Origin: Ascarosepion bandense | Taxonomy: Eukaryota > Mollusca > Cephalopoda > Sepiida > Sepiidae | NCBI GenBank assembly: GCA_037127315.1 | Contig: JBBBDQ010000192.1 | Location: forward strand, 3,919,001 to 3,983,000 | Length of the DNA: 64,000 bases | Reading direction: 5' to 3' | Shown: piece by piece, positions 33,986 through 45,380 of the stretch | How positions within the stretch are numbered: the stretch's first letter is position 1 | How the letters are laid out: each line of letters begins with the position of its first letter | Notes under the pieces: generated by a model | The model's input: the letters and a program-made list of their open reading frames with translations, nothing else | What the model was told of the DNA's origin: nothing | Database searches by the model: none | Position numbers and translations under genes: made by a program

Positions 33986-35345
33986 TATCAGTGTATTTTT
34001 ATTAAACATTTTGCTAAGTGGATTATTAGTTGGGAAGTGTTTTTGAACTAAATTAAGAAATTTATTACCTAACTTGGTACTAACCATTTGGTTAAATGGT
34101 GGTGTGTACCAAATCATTTTTCTATTTCTACTATGTTTGGTATTATGATTAATCTGTTTATGATATTTAATATCCTTGCAATCATAGCCGATGTTTTTAG
34201 GGATGTATTATAGTAATGACTATGCTGATAGAAAATGTCTTCACTGTAGGAATTATTGTTAATTCTGTCTTCAACTGAATGTGGTATATGTTTAATAATG
34301 GGTGATTTGATTTAGAATGTATGTAGAAATGATTAGCATGATGTTTTACATACGATGAGTAAGTACTGTTAGTTAAGTCAAGTGAGAAAGTCTAGATAGT
34401 CAACTTTTTGAGGTTGGTGTTTACTATTACTTTAAGAATAAATGTTCTTCAGTAGTCTATGTATGTATTTACGGATTCTATCTACTTTTAAGTTAGTGGA
34501 ATTATGGATGATCATGAGACCATCATCTCTATACAATCCAATATCTTTTATATCGACATCACGATGAACAGTAAGATTCTACAAAATAAAAAGTCCCAGA
34601 AGATCTTATGATTCTGCAGAATCCAGTGCTCCCATGGCAATGTCAAATGGGTCCTCGGAATTTGATTTTATCAATTGTTTGATATTATGAATGAAGACAG
34701 TTTTGAATTTAAAATTATATTTCTTTCTACACTCGTGAGGTCCGAAAATTCCGAAGTAAATCCTTCGGGATGGAGGGATAATAATCCACTTTGCCGAATT
34801 GGATAAATGAAAATTTATGTTTGTTGTTAATTTGCTTGAACCAATTTAAGACTTCAGTAGTATCATTTCATTGGGTTAATCCAATATTATCTTTGATTTA
34901 TTAGTTGACTCTCTCTAGAATTTGTTTACTAATTCTACTAATTTCAAGTTTCGTATGATTAATTATTTTAGTTGTGCAGTTTCTATCAAAGTCCGGTTTG
35001 TGATTCTTAATAGTGATGTAAGATTTAATAGGGTTGAGTCTGCTTACTTTGTCACTAATTTTTAACTTGTCGGTTATAATGTTACTAGTAATATTAATGT
35101 TGCCAACTATATTATTGTTAGTGCAAATATTAACTTTTTTATAATTCTTGGTTAGGTTTTTAGTAAATAGAGAATTGTAGTACTGTAGTGTATTTATCAA
35201 GTAATTATCTGTTTCATCAGAACGTACAAAAATTTTGTCAAAATTGTTAATATTTTTAACAATAGAATCACTTGTTTCTGGAAATTGGATTTGTGTTTGT
35301 GAATTTGATGTTGTTAATAGTTTGAAACAAATAATATTCAAACTG

Positions 35346-36910
35346 TAATATCAACATATCAATGAAAGGGGAAGTTTTCAAGTTTTTAAATCCATAATAA
35401 TTGTTGTGTTCTGTCAAAAAATTATGTTTGTAAAGGAAGAAATAAGCTTTCCATCTTATCCTTCTAATTAAATCCTCAGTTGTATGAACTAATTTGGCAA
35501 ACTAATCCCATTTGCAAGGGCTTGGAATGTTTTTGTGGATATTTTAAAGTTTATTTTTTTCATGATTGCAAAAAAGTAAATGAGGAGAATGGTCAACTAT
35601 AAAAGGAGCAAATAATAAAAATAATATAAATAATAGTTATCAATAAAAGACATTCCACAGATATTTACTTTTAAAAAGTGCTCAATACAAGTAAAGCATA
35701 GATATATGGTAATTATTATTGTAATAATAATGACATACTGCAACTCAATAGCTAAAGCACAATAGGTAGTCCATAACAGATAAGGCAAAAATTCTGATTA
35801 ACCTTTTGTATAAATCAGAAAAATTAACTATAACCTTTATTGTACCTGTGTTTGATTTAATTTTTTCTTGATTTTTAATAAAAAGAATTTGATTTCTTTT
35901 ATTTATTGAGTAAAATGTGTTGTACTAAAATAATTCAGAGATTTACAAACTTCATATACACATATTTTACTTAATCAGAAGGCAAAATGAACATATTTAT
36001 TTTCAATATCTTATTTAAATTCCAAACAATTATTGAGCTTAAATGTTTTTCAGACTTTGGTGACATGCCATTATTGTTTATGCTTTAAGAATTATTTGGT
36101 ATTAATCCTGTCTTGTACTTCCTCTAAATAAGCAAATGTAAAAACGTAGTAGTTCAATATGTCGTTGTAATATTGGTCAGTCGCATTTCTTTGGCAATAT
36201 TATTGATGAGGCCTATTTAATAAGGTAATTATCCGCATTTGATAAGCAAAGCAAGATATTAATGTCGGGTTATTGAACAATATTATGAATACAGACCCCA
36301 ATATTTCCACCTTGTTATCTTTGTTTCTCGACTCTCTGCTGCTTCTCTTCATTCTTTTCTTTTTTCCTCTCCTTTCTATTTTCGAATATTTTTCTCCTTC
36401 GTGTTTTTCCCCGTTGCAATTGCTTCTTACTTTTCTCTTCTCACTTTCAATCGCTGCCAATTATAAATGGATTATTTCAGTGATATTTCTTAATGCCTAG
36501 TATCAGGTCTCGGACGTAAGACAAACATGGCTGTCCTTTCTTTCAAATATTGGCATTTTTTATCTTGTCCCTGTCGTTCCTTTTTGCCATTCTGTCGTAT
36601 CTTTTTTTTAAATATATTTTATTTATTCTTTCATCGTCTTTCTTTTCTTTGCCACCTTTTTCACTTATCTTTTTTGTTGTCTTCATGCGCTTACAGCTTC
36701 TCTAAGATTAATATTTTCATAGTTTTCCGTCTCAAAATCTCTAATCATCTACAAACTCATTAATAAAACATCTGCTGAATTTCTCAATCCATTCATTTGG
36801 TGTGTTTATGTTACGATTGTATCATAACAAAATTAAATAGAAAATTACCGAAAATGATCGCCAAATGTTAAAATGATCTGACTCACAAAAAATGCACCAC
36901 CGATGTCTTT
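35346..36910. other. AT-rich noncoding stretch
   Basis: Includes a pyrimidine-rich part at about 36300-36780 that gives Leu/Phe/Ser-rich frames of low information. No gene is recognised. Confidence 0.45.
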
Positions 36911-37150
36911 CAGAGCGGTGGCCTAGTGGATATAGGATTTGATTAACATGTCTTACTGTTATTTAGTCGTCACAAGTTCCCTAGATCAGGTAGTTATTTT
37001 GCAGGGACAAAGTAACACAGTCATTTCAGGAACAAAATAACAAAAAATGAACACCTGATGATGGCTAGAGGGTATGTCACCGGAATGTTGTGTTGATGAT
37101 AATATCTATAATAATCAAAATGAGAACAATAGTTCGAAATAATTAAAATA
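36911..37150 (+). mobile_element. SINE-2-type element with tRNA head
   Basis: The head GAGCGGTGGCCTAGTGGATA contains a good polymerase III A-box (TGGCCTAGTGG). A weak B-box follows in GTCACAAGTTCCC (about 36969-36981). The tail holds CACCTGATGATGGCTAGAGG then GTCACCGGAATG (about 37050-37090). This matches the hammerhead CUGAUGA box, but the GAAA box is degraded to GGAAT. It ends GAGAACAATAGTTCGAAATAAT, as in the other SINE-2 copies. It has no protein-coding content. Confidence 0.6.
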
Positions 37151-37693
37151 CATTCTTTATTATTTATTAATCAACTTTCTTATAACAACTTATAACAATT
37201 ATTCCTTTGCACAAATATATATAAAGCAACCATCTTTAAATTGAAACCATTTCTAAAAAAAAAACAAAAAGAAAAAAACATAATATTAACTAAATCGAAC
37301 AAATATGAGGTACACTCAGGACCGAACTCACGACATTGTCTGTGAAACTACTTTGCTTTACAATTAGTCAATAGTGAAGTACTCTAGGCATTTATCAACC
37401 TTAGATTAATCTAAACCTTCAGTGGTAAGGCATTCCGAAAGAATCAGTCTCACTACAAAAACAGTAGTGAAGAAAAACTAGAATACTATTTCTTGCTCTG
37501 TGGTAAGTGTCCGGATATTTATTAAGCTAAATTTGGACACAACATCACGGTAAGGAACACACAGTGAGAATCAGGCTTGCTAGACTTTGCTTCACAAGGT
37601 GGCACTGAAGAACATTAATATATGAAAAAAAGGGAAGTAAGATCTTTTTAAAATAATTTATTCAGTACATGAATTATATATGTATCTTTATAT
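37151..37693. other. Unassigned noncoding sequence
   Basis: No gene is recognised. A stretch near 37318-37340 (CAGGACCGAACTCACGAC) could be a B-box remnant, but no A-box accompanies it. Confidence 0.4.
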
Positions 37694-37990
37694 GGGCGCG
37701 TGGTCAGAACGCTCGCTTTCTGACCATGAAGCGCGGGTTCGAATCTTACTATGGTCGATTTGTCAGGAAGGTGTCTTTTTGATGTTATCGGTCTGGAGGA
37801 GGCGATTCCAGCGTGCAGTATCTTTGGAAAATGCCATATCACGGGTTGACCCAAGTCAACTTGTGAGTGCAAATCGGAAGACGGGACCCTTCGGAAGCCA
37901 CAAAGTCAAGATGTCACAAGTCATCGTGAGCGTTCTGGCTTTGTTCAGCCTGTTGCTCACACCAAATAATGCACTTTTTCTCCCAGAAAT
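37694..37990 (+). mobile_element. tRNA-related SINE or tRNA pseudogene head
   Basis: GGGCGCGTGGTCAGAACGC starts a tRNA-like head with an A-box-like GTGGTCAGAACG. A perfect B-box-type GGGTTCGAATC lies at about 37734-37744. The 3' part does not pair as an acceptor stem, so a functional tRNA is unlikely. The rest up to about 37990 may be the SINE body. No second copy is in the window. Confidence 0.5.
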
Positions 37991-38237
37991 TGTAATTAAG
38001 ATCCAATCAGCATAGTTGCATTATAAAGATGTGATCCGCGGGCGTTGAACAAGCAAAACTGTCTGCAACAGGGATTAGCTAGCCGCTCTAGTAGACAGGT
38101 ATCCTCGAGTGGCCAATCATACATATATTTTTAACACTTTGATTAACTTACTAGTATAGACTTACGTACTTTAATTAACTTACAAGTATAGACGTAAAAA
38201 CTGGGATATATGCGTCTTTTAGTTTTGTTATAATATA

Positions 38238-38522
38238 GTCAGTCAAGTGCTATACGTGATACACGCTGTGGGCGATCATGTCTCGAAAGAGACATGACTA
38301 ACTGGACAGAAGATTATCCCACAGTAGGTTGCCATTGCTTTCTGCAGTAGATTGGTTGCCAGCCAAGGCTATAGAACCTATAACTGGAGGGAAGAGACGG
38401 ATTAATACCTTTCCCAAAGATATTTGTGCGTAAGTTAATGCAAGGAATTCAACTGGAATTCGAACTCGGCACACCCGATTTATCGTTCCGAGTCGATATC
38501 CACTGCACTACAACGCACATCC
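38238..38522 (-). mobile_element. SINE-1, copy B
   Basis: Full-length minus-strand copy with tRNA head at the right end and (CTGA)n tail at the left. It is flanked by a perfect 11-bp duplication GTTATAATATA (38227-38237 and 38523-38533). A short internal deletion removes part of the body after GGCTATAGAACC. Confidence 0.9.
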
Positions 38523-38533
38523 GTTATAATATA

Positions 38534-39759
38534 AGGAAGGTTTATTGAACTGTTCTCAATGTAGATTGGGCATAACTTATTTCCCATGAGCGGATCCGAT
38601 TGATAATGTAATAAAGAAACATCTGATTAATTTAACTGGAACACCTGCTTTCCACTATGAGTCACTTACAACTTCAACTTTAATCACCTAATCGAACACT
38701 CTTGACATTACTTCAAAAGCGGTGGCCCTCAGCCGAACAGAAATGTCACGAAAGAGTAGTTTTCGGTCAACACATTGCTAGATGGAAGATATTCTAATTA
38801 GATATGAAATGTAAGGATTTATTGACAATTCAGCATATGAACCTAGTAAAAATATTTCTATGGTTATTCTTCCGTTTTACGCAGAATTAAACAAATAAAA
38901 ACATTTCAAAAGAATGTAGTTTTCATTTAGGACGACGTCAGTGAATCAGGATAATGTTGCTCTAGGTACTGCAATTTTTTTATATAAGTGGAATCGAATT
39001 AAAAATTCTTTCTGAGACTCTTTTTGTTCATCTTTGTTGTTGCCTAAAAGTTCGAAAAATTTAACCGTGAAATTATTTCTTTTCCTGTCTTCTAAATAAG
39101 TCACTTATGTGATAACACACTGACTCACAAAGAGTCCTGCTCACGATAAAATCTCATTCAGTTAGTGCGCGCTGTTAAATTACCCCAACTGTGACTCAAT
39201 ATTTTAAAATGGAGCTAGTGTTTCTCAGTGGTTAATTCTGACCACATTTATACCTGCTCAACTTTTATACGAGAACTGGCGTTTTCTTTAGGACTGGCTA
39301 CCAACGATAAAAATAGATAAAAAAAAAGATACGACAAAATGGTAAGAGAAAAAGACAGAGGCGAGGATAAGAAGAAGAAAAAAAGAGAGAGAAAAAACTT
39401 TGATCACTTTTCGAATCCTGATAAAAAGTCAACATTTCAAATACTGAGATAACCTATTGAACTTTAAAAATTGGCGGAACACAGTCCTTCTACATATTTT
39501 TCTTTTAATTTAGTTTTATGCAAGACCAAGTTGAGTTTATTAAATATCTTTGAGTTTACAAAACTTTTTTATGAAGTCTCTTGGCCAATTCTTCTTTCTT
39601 GGCTATTTCTTCAAAGTTGGAATTTTCTTCTTCTTCTTCTTCTTCTTCTACATTAATCCCATTTTTCTTCTTTTAGCATAAACTTTCTTTGCCATCACAA
39701 GGACTCGCCAATCCTTTGTTCTTCTGGTGTTGTTGTTAAAGCTGCATTATTTGTGTGAA
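38534..39759. other. Unassigned noncoding sequence
   Basis: AT-rich, with purine-rich stretches near 39320-39400 and a (TTC)n run near 39626-39648. No gene is recognised. Confidence 0.4.
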
Positions 39760-39960
39760 GCTAAGCGAATTTTTCGCCGCGAGGAATCTGTCTTTTCAAC
39801 TATTGACGATGATTAGCCGTGATTGGTTGTCTTCGTAGTTTTCCCGTCGAATTACGATCGCCCCACACACTTCTACCGCCCTATGCGGATAGAAAGACAA
39901 ACCCCCGCATTCGTGTTCGTTTTGTTAGTCGTTGTGTCGAGAGCTCACGTGATGAAGATT
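39760..39960. promoter_or_regulatory. CpG-richer patch, possible regulatory DNA
   Basis: Notably more CpG (CGCCGCG, CCGTCG, TACGATCGC, GTGTCGAG) than the flanks. It also has an inverted CCAAT (ATTGG at 39822-39826) and CACGTGA near 39945. This could be a host promoter or an exapted element. No exon or transcript evidence is visible. Confidence 0.25.
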
Positions 39961-40673
39961 CGCTCAAGATTTGTTGCTGTTGATTTTTTTTATTATTAAA
40001 AACAACGATGGCAAGATAGTGAATAAAAATATGGAAGGATGAGCAAGAAAAAGTGTTAACAAAAACATAAAGAGAAGCATTGGAATGCTTGTAGAAATGG
40101 CGAGAGCAAAAGAATAGAACATAAGAGGTCGAAGGTCGCTTCCTAAGTAGTAAATAATATTCGTTATCACGGACTCAATGAAAGGAATAAGAGTTCTGAT
40201 TACGAAACAAAATAGCTTGCTGTCAACAAAATACTTGTAAAATATTCTTTAACGTTTAAAATGAAGAATAGAAGGAAAAAATAGGATAGAAAAAGAATAG
40301 AGAGGGTGAAAATGTAGAAAATAAAGAAAAATAAACGTAGAAAAAATGTAAAGAAAACGAAGAATAGATTTAATGTGAAGGAAAAGAGGCTTAATAAAGA
40401 AAGAAAGATTATGAAATGAAAGAAAACGTAGAATGAGCGAATAGTAAAAAGAGAGAGCAGAGAAAGACCATAAGAAAGAGCAAAAAAAAAAAAAAAAAAG
40501 GAATAAGAAGAAAAAAGAAGGAAGGAAATAAGTCATTTTTGCCCTCATATTATCAAACTGTTTCCTCGAAGTTCATTAAAAGCTAGACTGACCACTTGGG
40601 ATTTGAGTCTTTAAAATAATATTTCAAATTAGTATTTTACTTTTTTTTAAATGAGTTTATAGTCATCTGATTG

Positions 40674-40712
<39 letters not shown>

Positions 40713-41117
40713 GATTTCCCGGAGGTCGAAGAACAGGGAATCAATGTGACATCGCAAATTCAGTTTGATTTTTGCGCAATATTAACAGCGGAGAAAGATC
40801 AATTTAACGAAATTATAGCAAAACGACATGAATTCTAATGATGTGTGTGTTGCATTGTATTAATGTAGATGAAAAGACAGACGTCTAGAACAAGTGAGGT
40901 CTCATATCACGCATTAAATTATCGAGTTGGCTTCTGAAATAACACACACACATTATCTTTTTAAAACTTTCTTAGATTTGATAATCAACTACGAAAAAAA
41001 TGAAATCTCATTGCTTTTGTGTTGTCATCAAAGTTCAGGCTTTTGTGGGTGTATCTTCAACACATTTGCTTTTATCTGAAGTAATTATCATTCGAATGAG
41101 ATAAAAGTTAAATTTAC
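39961..41117. other. Unassigned; purine-rich tract and (ATT)n
   Basis: About 40260-40530 is almost pure purine on the + strand and explains the Phe/Ser/Leu-rich minus-strand frame. An (ATT)n run lies at 40676-40711. Nothing else is recognised. Confidence 0.5.
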
Positions 41118-41184
41118 TAGGCCGAAATTTGAACTCGGTTCTCCGATTCCAGTTTCCGTCCCAATATCCATTACGCACATTCAT
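41118..41184 (-). mobile_element. SINE-1 head fragment, copy G
   Basis: + strand AATTTGAACTCGGTTCTCCG followed by CCAATATCCATTACGCACATTC is the reverse complement of the SINE-1 tRNA head. The body is absent or unrecognisable. Confidence 0.6.
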
Positions 41185-41753
41185 AATCAACATCATCATT
41201 ATCATAAACGTAAACACATTTCGTTAATACAAGAATCTGAGTGCGGATTTGGAAGACAGTGAGACAAACTTAAACAATTTTGGACATCAACAAATGGTTT
41301 TGAAAGTGCATAAAATAAGGTCGTTTTCCATAGAGCGATCTGTTCAAAAAAGAAAGGCCCACGCTTTTCTTGGTTTCATGATCACGAACAAAATGAGATA
41401 AATATTTTTCGCCATTTTTACGGAAGTTTTTCCACGAGACTATTAGGTTTTATTGTAAATAGGAACTGATCGCCACAAGGTATATTGCCTTCAGACATCT
41501 ATAGCGTCTTCTTTCATTTTTGTGTTATAAGCACGAACTGATTTTGCTTAATGACTTGTCCAGCTATGCCTGAAGGATTTATATGGATATTTACAAGGAG
41601 AAAAAAAACGAGAAATAACAACTTCTATGGAGAAAGAAATGGAGATGATTTGATTTGCTTGTGCAATTCATCAACTAAAAAAAAGTGTTTATAGATAATT
41701 ACTAATCTTTGTTAGAAGGCCATAAATGTCGTCAGGAAAAACAACAAAGATAT
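41185..41753. other. Unassigned noncoding sequence
   Basis: Nothing recognised. Confidence 0.4.
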
Positions 41754-41813
41754 ATTAGATCCAGATTTATTAGATCCAGATTTATTAGATCCAGATTTAT
41801 TAGATCCAGATTT
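41754..41813 (+). repeat. 15-bp minisatellite, four identical units
   Basis: ATTAGATCCAGATTT repeated exactly four times without mismatch. Confidence 0.97.
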
Positions 41814-41889
41814 CTACGTCGTTTCCAAATAGAAGACGGTTTCCCTATGAATTGTTCGGAGTAGATGCGGATCTTTTGTTTTGATTAAT

Positions 41890-42183
41890 CAGTCAGACAG
41901 TCAATTGCCCATACGTGATACACACTTGGGTGTTCATGTCTCGAAAGAAACATGACAGGCAGAATATTTTCCCGCAGTAGATTGCGGTAGACTGGTTACC
42001 AACCAAGGCTATAGAACCCAATCTTTCCTGCTATTTAGCCCATAGCTCGAGGAAAAAGATGGATTGATACTTTTCCAAAGGGTATTTACGCGTAAGTGAA
42101 TGCAATCAATTCGACTGGAATTCGAACTCGGCTCTCTGATTTCTCGTTCCGAGCCGATATCACTGCACCACAATGTACATCTA
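41890..42183 (-). mobile_element. SINE-1, copy C
   Basis: Full-length minus-strand copy. Flanking duplications TTTTGATTAAT (41879-41889) and TTTTGATCAAT (42184-42194) differ at one base. B-box GAGTTCGAATTCC is intact on the minus strand. Confidence 0.9.
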
Positions 42184-42194
42184 TTTTGATCAAT

Positions 42195-43057
42195 ACTAAT
42201 TTATAGCCTTCCTAACATTGTCTGATGCGAGATTTTTTTAATCAATCTGTGAATTCGATTAATGTTAATTAATAACTGTTTTGGCGTTCTTCACCGCTTT
42301 TATGAAATGGCGTCAATTTTCATGAATTATTCAGAGCAATATCTTGATCTTTGTTATTTTTTTAATTTTTTATCAGTACATTTTACCGGCTCATACGGAC
42401 GTCTTTCGAGTGATATCCGAATTTATGGTATAAATTGTAGTCATTATTCAGTGAATTAATTATATACCAGGTAACCCCAATAACCATCTGTTTTTGTGAT
42501 AACCAGCTAGACTTGTGGATCACTGCTAGTTTGGTGACATATCTACACTGTGTTCTTCATTAATGTAGTCCTGTACTAAGTTTAGAAAATATCTACAGTG
42601 CTTTTTATATAGGAACGATTAACAAACTAGTTTTACATATTAAGTAGATCCTAACTCAATATCACATTATTAGAGCCTTGTATGAGATTCAGTAAATAAC
42701 TATATAGTCTACCTCATTGTCTAAAAGTGTCACATAATCTGTGTGAAATGTTATTGTTCGAACCTAGATAAAAACCTAAGATTTCTGATGCTGATTTTAA
42801 AGATGCGTTCCCAACTATCTTTGTACCGGATCTTTCTTGCGCTATTCTAAGCTTATTAAATTACTTTGTATTTGTATATAGCTTTTGGTAAATTACCTGT
42901 TAATATGTACTGACAAAAAACAAAATTGTAACACCCTGAATATGTCTCTCCAGTTTAATCAAGGCTAAGTGTACCGATAAAACAACTGGATTGCATATAA
43001 AGATAGGTATATGAAGTAAAAAAAAGTAAAAGATGTAACAACAGTATTCAAACAACA
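42195..43057. other. Unassigned noncoding sequence
   Basis: AT-rich; no gene or repeat is recognised. Confidence 0.4.
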
Positions 43058-43059
43058 TA

Positions 43060-43955
43060 CACTCCCGATATAAAATTTAGGACCACATAAAAATCTTTAA
43101 AAAGAATTTTTTTTTTTTTTTACAGATAGATTTTAAACTCCTCCAACTTAAGGTTACCAATACTACAATCTAAAAGGTTATGGAAACAAAAAGCTACATT
43201 CCAAACATTTTATTTAGAAATTTACATTTTTATAAAATGAGGCGATTTACAAATGATCAAAATTATAAGACCAGGGATATAAATTGTTAGATCTATGGTA
43301 ATTCCAATGTTTTTAGTTCAGTTAGAGATTAGTAATCACTGCGTAAAGGTGTTACCATGCTTAAAGCAAGCAAACTTACCAAAGTTGAGCGTTCTCGAAT
43401 TCTAGAATTCCATAAGCTTTGTCACAGCGGGCAATCGCAGCTAAGGTAAATCGCAGTAAAACTATGATTTACAACTTTCTAAAGAACAGTGAGAATTATG
43501 GAAAAACAAAATCCTCTGGTAAGCCCCCAAAAATTTCAACAAAAAATGAACTTCGTGAAGCCATCTTCAGAAGCTGGAGCAACATCCCTCGCACCTTAAT
43601 GGAAACGCTTATTTCTAGCATGCCCGACAGAATTTTTGAAGTCATCAAAAGCAGTGGAGGTAGAACTCATTAATAAATTTGGTTGTTGAATGTTTTCATA
43701 CACTTTTCATACACTTTTTGTACAATTTCGTAGAATTTTTGTCTCTGGTCTTATAATTTTGATCATTTGTAAATCGCCTCATTTTATAAAAATGTAAATT
43801 TCTAAATAAAATGTTTGGAATGTAGTTTTTTGTTTCCATAACCTTTTAAATTGTAGTATTGGTAACCATAAGTGGGAGGAGTTTAAAATCTATCCGTAAA
43901 CAAAATATTTCGTTTTAAAGATTTTTAAGTGGTCTTAAAATTTTGATCAGGAGTG
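43060..43955 (+). mobile_element. Tc1-type element with IR/DR ends, internally deleted
   Basis: An 896-bp element flanked by TA (43058-43059 and 43956-43957). The left arm (43060 to about 43285) and right arm (about 43740-43955) are inverted copies of about 220 bp. Each arm carries two related motifs, an outer GATATAAAATTTAGGACCAC and an inner GATCAAAATTATAAGACCAG, at its two ends. This is the IR/DR arrangement known from some Tc1-like transposons, where each motif binds transposase. Between the arms is only a residual transposase frame without the catalytic domain, so it depends on an enzyme from elsewhere. Confidence 0.85.
43356..43673 (+). pseudogene. Tc1-like transposase, DNA-binding part joined to C-terminal tail
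   Basis: The ATG at 43356 opens MLKASKLTKVERSRILEFHK. A one-base shift at about 43418 moves the reading to SQRAIAAKVNRSKTMIYNFL, the helix-turn-helix that recognises the element ends. GKPPKIS (linker) is then followed directly by TKNELREAIFRSWSNIPRTL and SMPDRIFEVIKSSGG, the C-terminal tail. The whole DDE catalytic domain (over 200 residues in the family) is missing at about 43540. The downstream frame alone is open for 84 codons but has no ATG at its start. Confidence 0.8.
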
Positions 43956-44089
43956 TATTAATATAGAGTATATCCCCCTTAGAATTTAACATAGGCCTAT
44001 ATTATTGCATGAATTGCGATGCACTATTTGTTTTTACTTCAGTCATTTACTGATGCAAGTCTTGCAGAGGGATTAACAGGATAAATCAG

Positions 44090-44600
44090 ACTTTAGCCCT
44101 TCATTCTGACATGTCTCATGTTCAATGGGGAACAAGTCTGGCGATTTTACCGACCAGGGAAATTGTCGAACATCCTGCAGAGCATATTGGAAAGTACGGA
44201 CAGTGTGTGTAGAGGCATTATCCTGTTAGAGAAGGTCAGCTTAATAATTTGCTGGATAAATGAGACGCTGTTCAACGTTTCATCCACAAACACCATAGGC
44301 GAGCGAGAGTTATAATTAATGGTAAACAATGTTATTAGGTCGGAGGCCTAGCCTGTATGTAGTGGACGAATCTAGTCTGATAATTCGCACACGCAAACAA
44401 ATCTCGGTTGCATGAAAGTAGAACCTCCAGTGCTCTATTCGATTCACCAAACGACAACCTTTCATGATATCATTGGAGACGTGCACGATGATATTGTTGC
44501 GTACGTGGAGGTCTAGGTAGAAACATGCTAAGTGTTGTTGCATGTAAATGAAGCTAACAGCCTGTGTTGATGTTCCTAAGGTCACATATGTTCTATCTGT
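44090..44600 (-). pseudogene. Tc1-like transposase relic
   Basis: Minus-strand pieces include QDNASTHTVRTFQYALQDV and SPDLFPIEHETC (about 44110-44215). They correspond to the second catalytic aspartate region and the SPDLNPIEH motif with the catalytic glutamate/aspartate of Tc1-like enzymes. Upstream pieces near 44380-44500 may derive from the first aspartate region. Stops and frameshifts are frequent, and terminal repeats were not found. It differs from the element at 43060-43955. Confidence 0.6.
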
Positions 44601-45029
44601 TCAAGACTCTATAGAGTTGGGGGTTTTTTTTGTTTTGTTTTTTGTGGCTGTTGCTTTTAAAATGTGTCGATCTTGGAAACTGCTTTTTTTTTCTATTATT
44701 GTTTTTTACCTTGAAGCATTCCAGAAGCTGCTCTGCAAATGTAAGCAAGTTCATTTGACTCCTGTTGCGGACATCGAAGCACGAACCTCGCGTGAAGTTC
44801 AACATACAAAACAAGTCTCTGAAATTACTAACCAACTTCTCGAAGGATCACGAATTTACTCCTCTCAACCAGCCCTAATTGAAGAAAAACAGTACATATA
44901 TGTCACCATAGCAGAACACCTGCTTACATTGGATACTTTTATTATACTAAACCTCATAGCAGTATACGGCATTGTCCAAGTCTCCCTCAAGCGTTGATGG
45001 TACACTGATATGAGTGTGACTTACATTAG

Positions 45030-45031
<2 letters not shown>
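44601..45031. other. Unassigned; one unexplained open frame
   Basis: A + strand frame (44548-44997, 149 codons) begins over the end of the Tc1 relic and has a hydrophobic stretch near residues 25-55, mostly from T-rich DNA. I do not recognise it and suspect it is fortuitous. Confidence 0.3.

Positions 45032-45084
<53 letters not shown>
45032..45084. repeat. (CT)n microsatellite
   Basis: About 26 uninterrupted CT units. Confidence 0.95.
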
Positions 45085-45088
<4 letters not shown>

Positions 45089-45375
45089 CTGAATACTTTT
45101 AACCATAAATATAGCATACCTTAAAACTATAGATATATATGAATGTATACTTGGGCAGCAAAGATTTTTCATTTAATCCGGCCGAGAAGGAAGATTTAAT
45201 TGATTTTATTAAGTTTTTCCAGCACCCTAACATTTTCCGTTTTGTAGGAGATCAGAAATATAAAAATTGTCCATAATTTTCATCGTCCCAAACGCTTTCA
45301 TCAATTTCTATAGCCATTTTCGAATGTATTTATGCCTCTGCTGTTGTTATTTTTTACTCGTGTTTTGACTGTTAA

Positions 45376-45380
45376 GTAGT
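45376..45380. repeat. Target duplication GTAGT of LTR copy 2
   Basis: Same five bases at 46277-46281 on the other side of the LTR. Confidence 0.8.

Larger units (their letters stand above)
33100..35345 (-). pseudogene. Penelope-like element (PLE-1), RT and GIY-YIG relic
   Basis: On the minus strand, in order: an RT N-terminal region with IKSYITIKNHKPDF (34901-35341); RT core words FDIAMGALDSAES (about 34620) and IGLYRDDGLMIIHN with the catalytic YRDD (about 34500-34545); thumb/linker IWYTPPFNQMVSTKLGNKF and FLNLVQKHFP (34000-34117). After an interruption (33755-33985) comes a GIY-YIG nuclease region with NIIYQFKCPLGES and LQILEAIFIKKLKPSIN (33405-33120). PLEs use a telomerase-related RT and this nuclease for retrotransposition. 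Many stops and frameshifts show long inactivity. The YIG tyrosine/glycine motif itself is altered (QIYMLDL). Confidence 0.8.

Noticed and set aside
37694..37760. Functional tRNA gene
   Set aside because: A- and B-boxes are good, but the 3' part does not complete an acceptor stem; a SINE head or pseudogene is more likely.
44548..44997. 149-codon frame with a hydrophobic stretch, possible membrane protein
   Set aside because: It starts inside a Tc1 relic, and the hydrophobic part comes from T-runs; no homologue was recognised.
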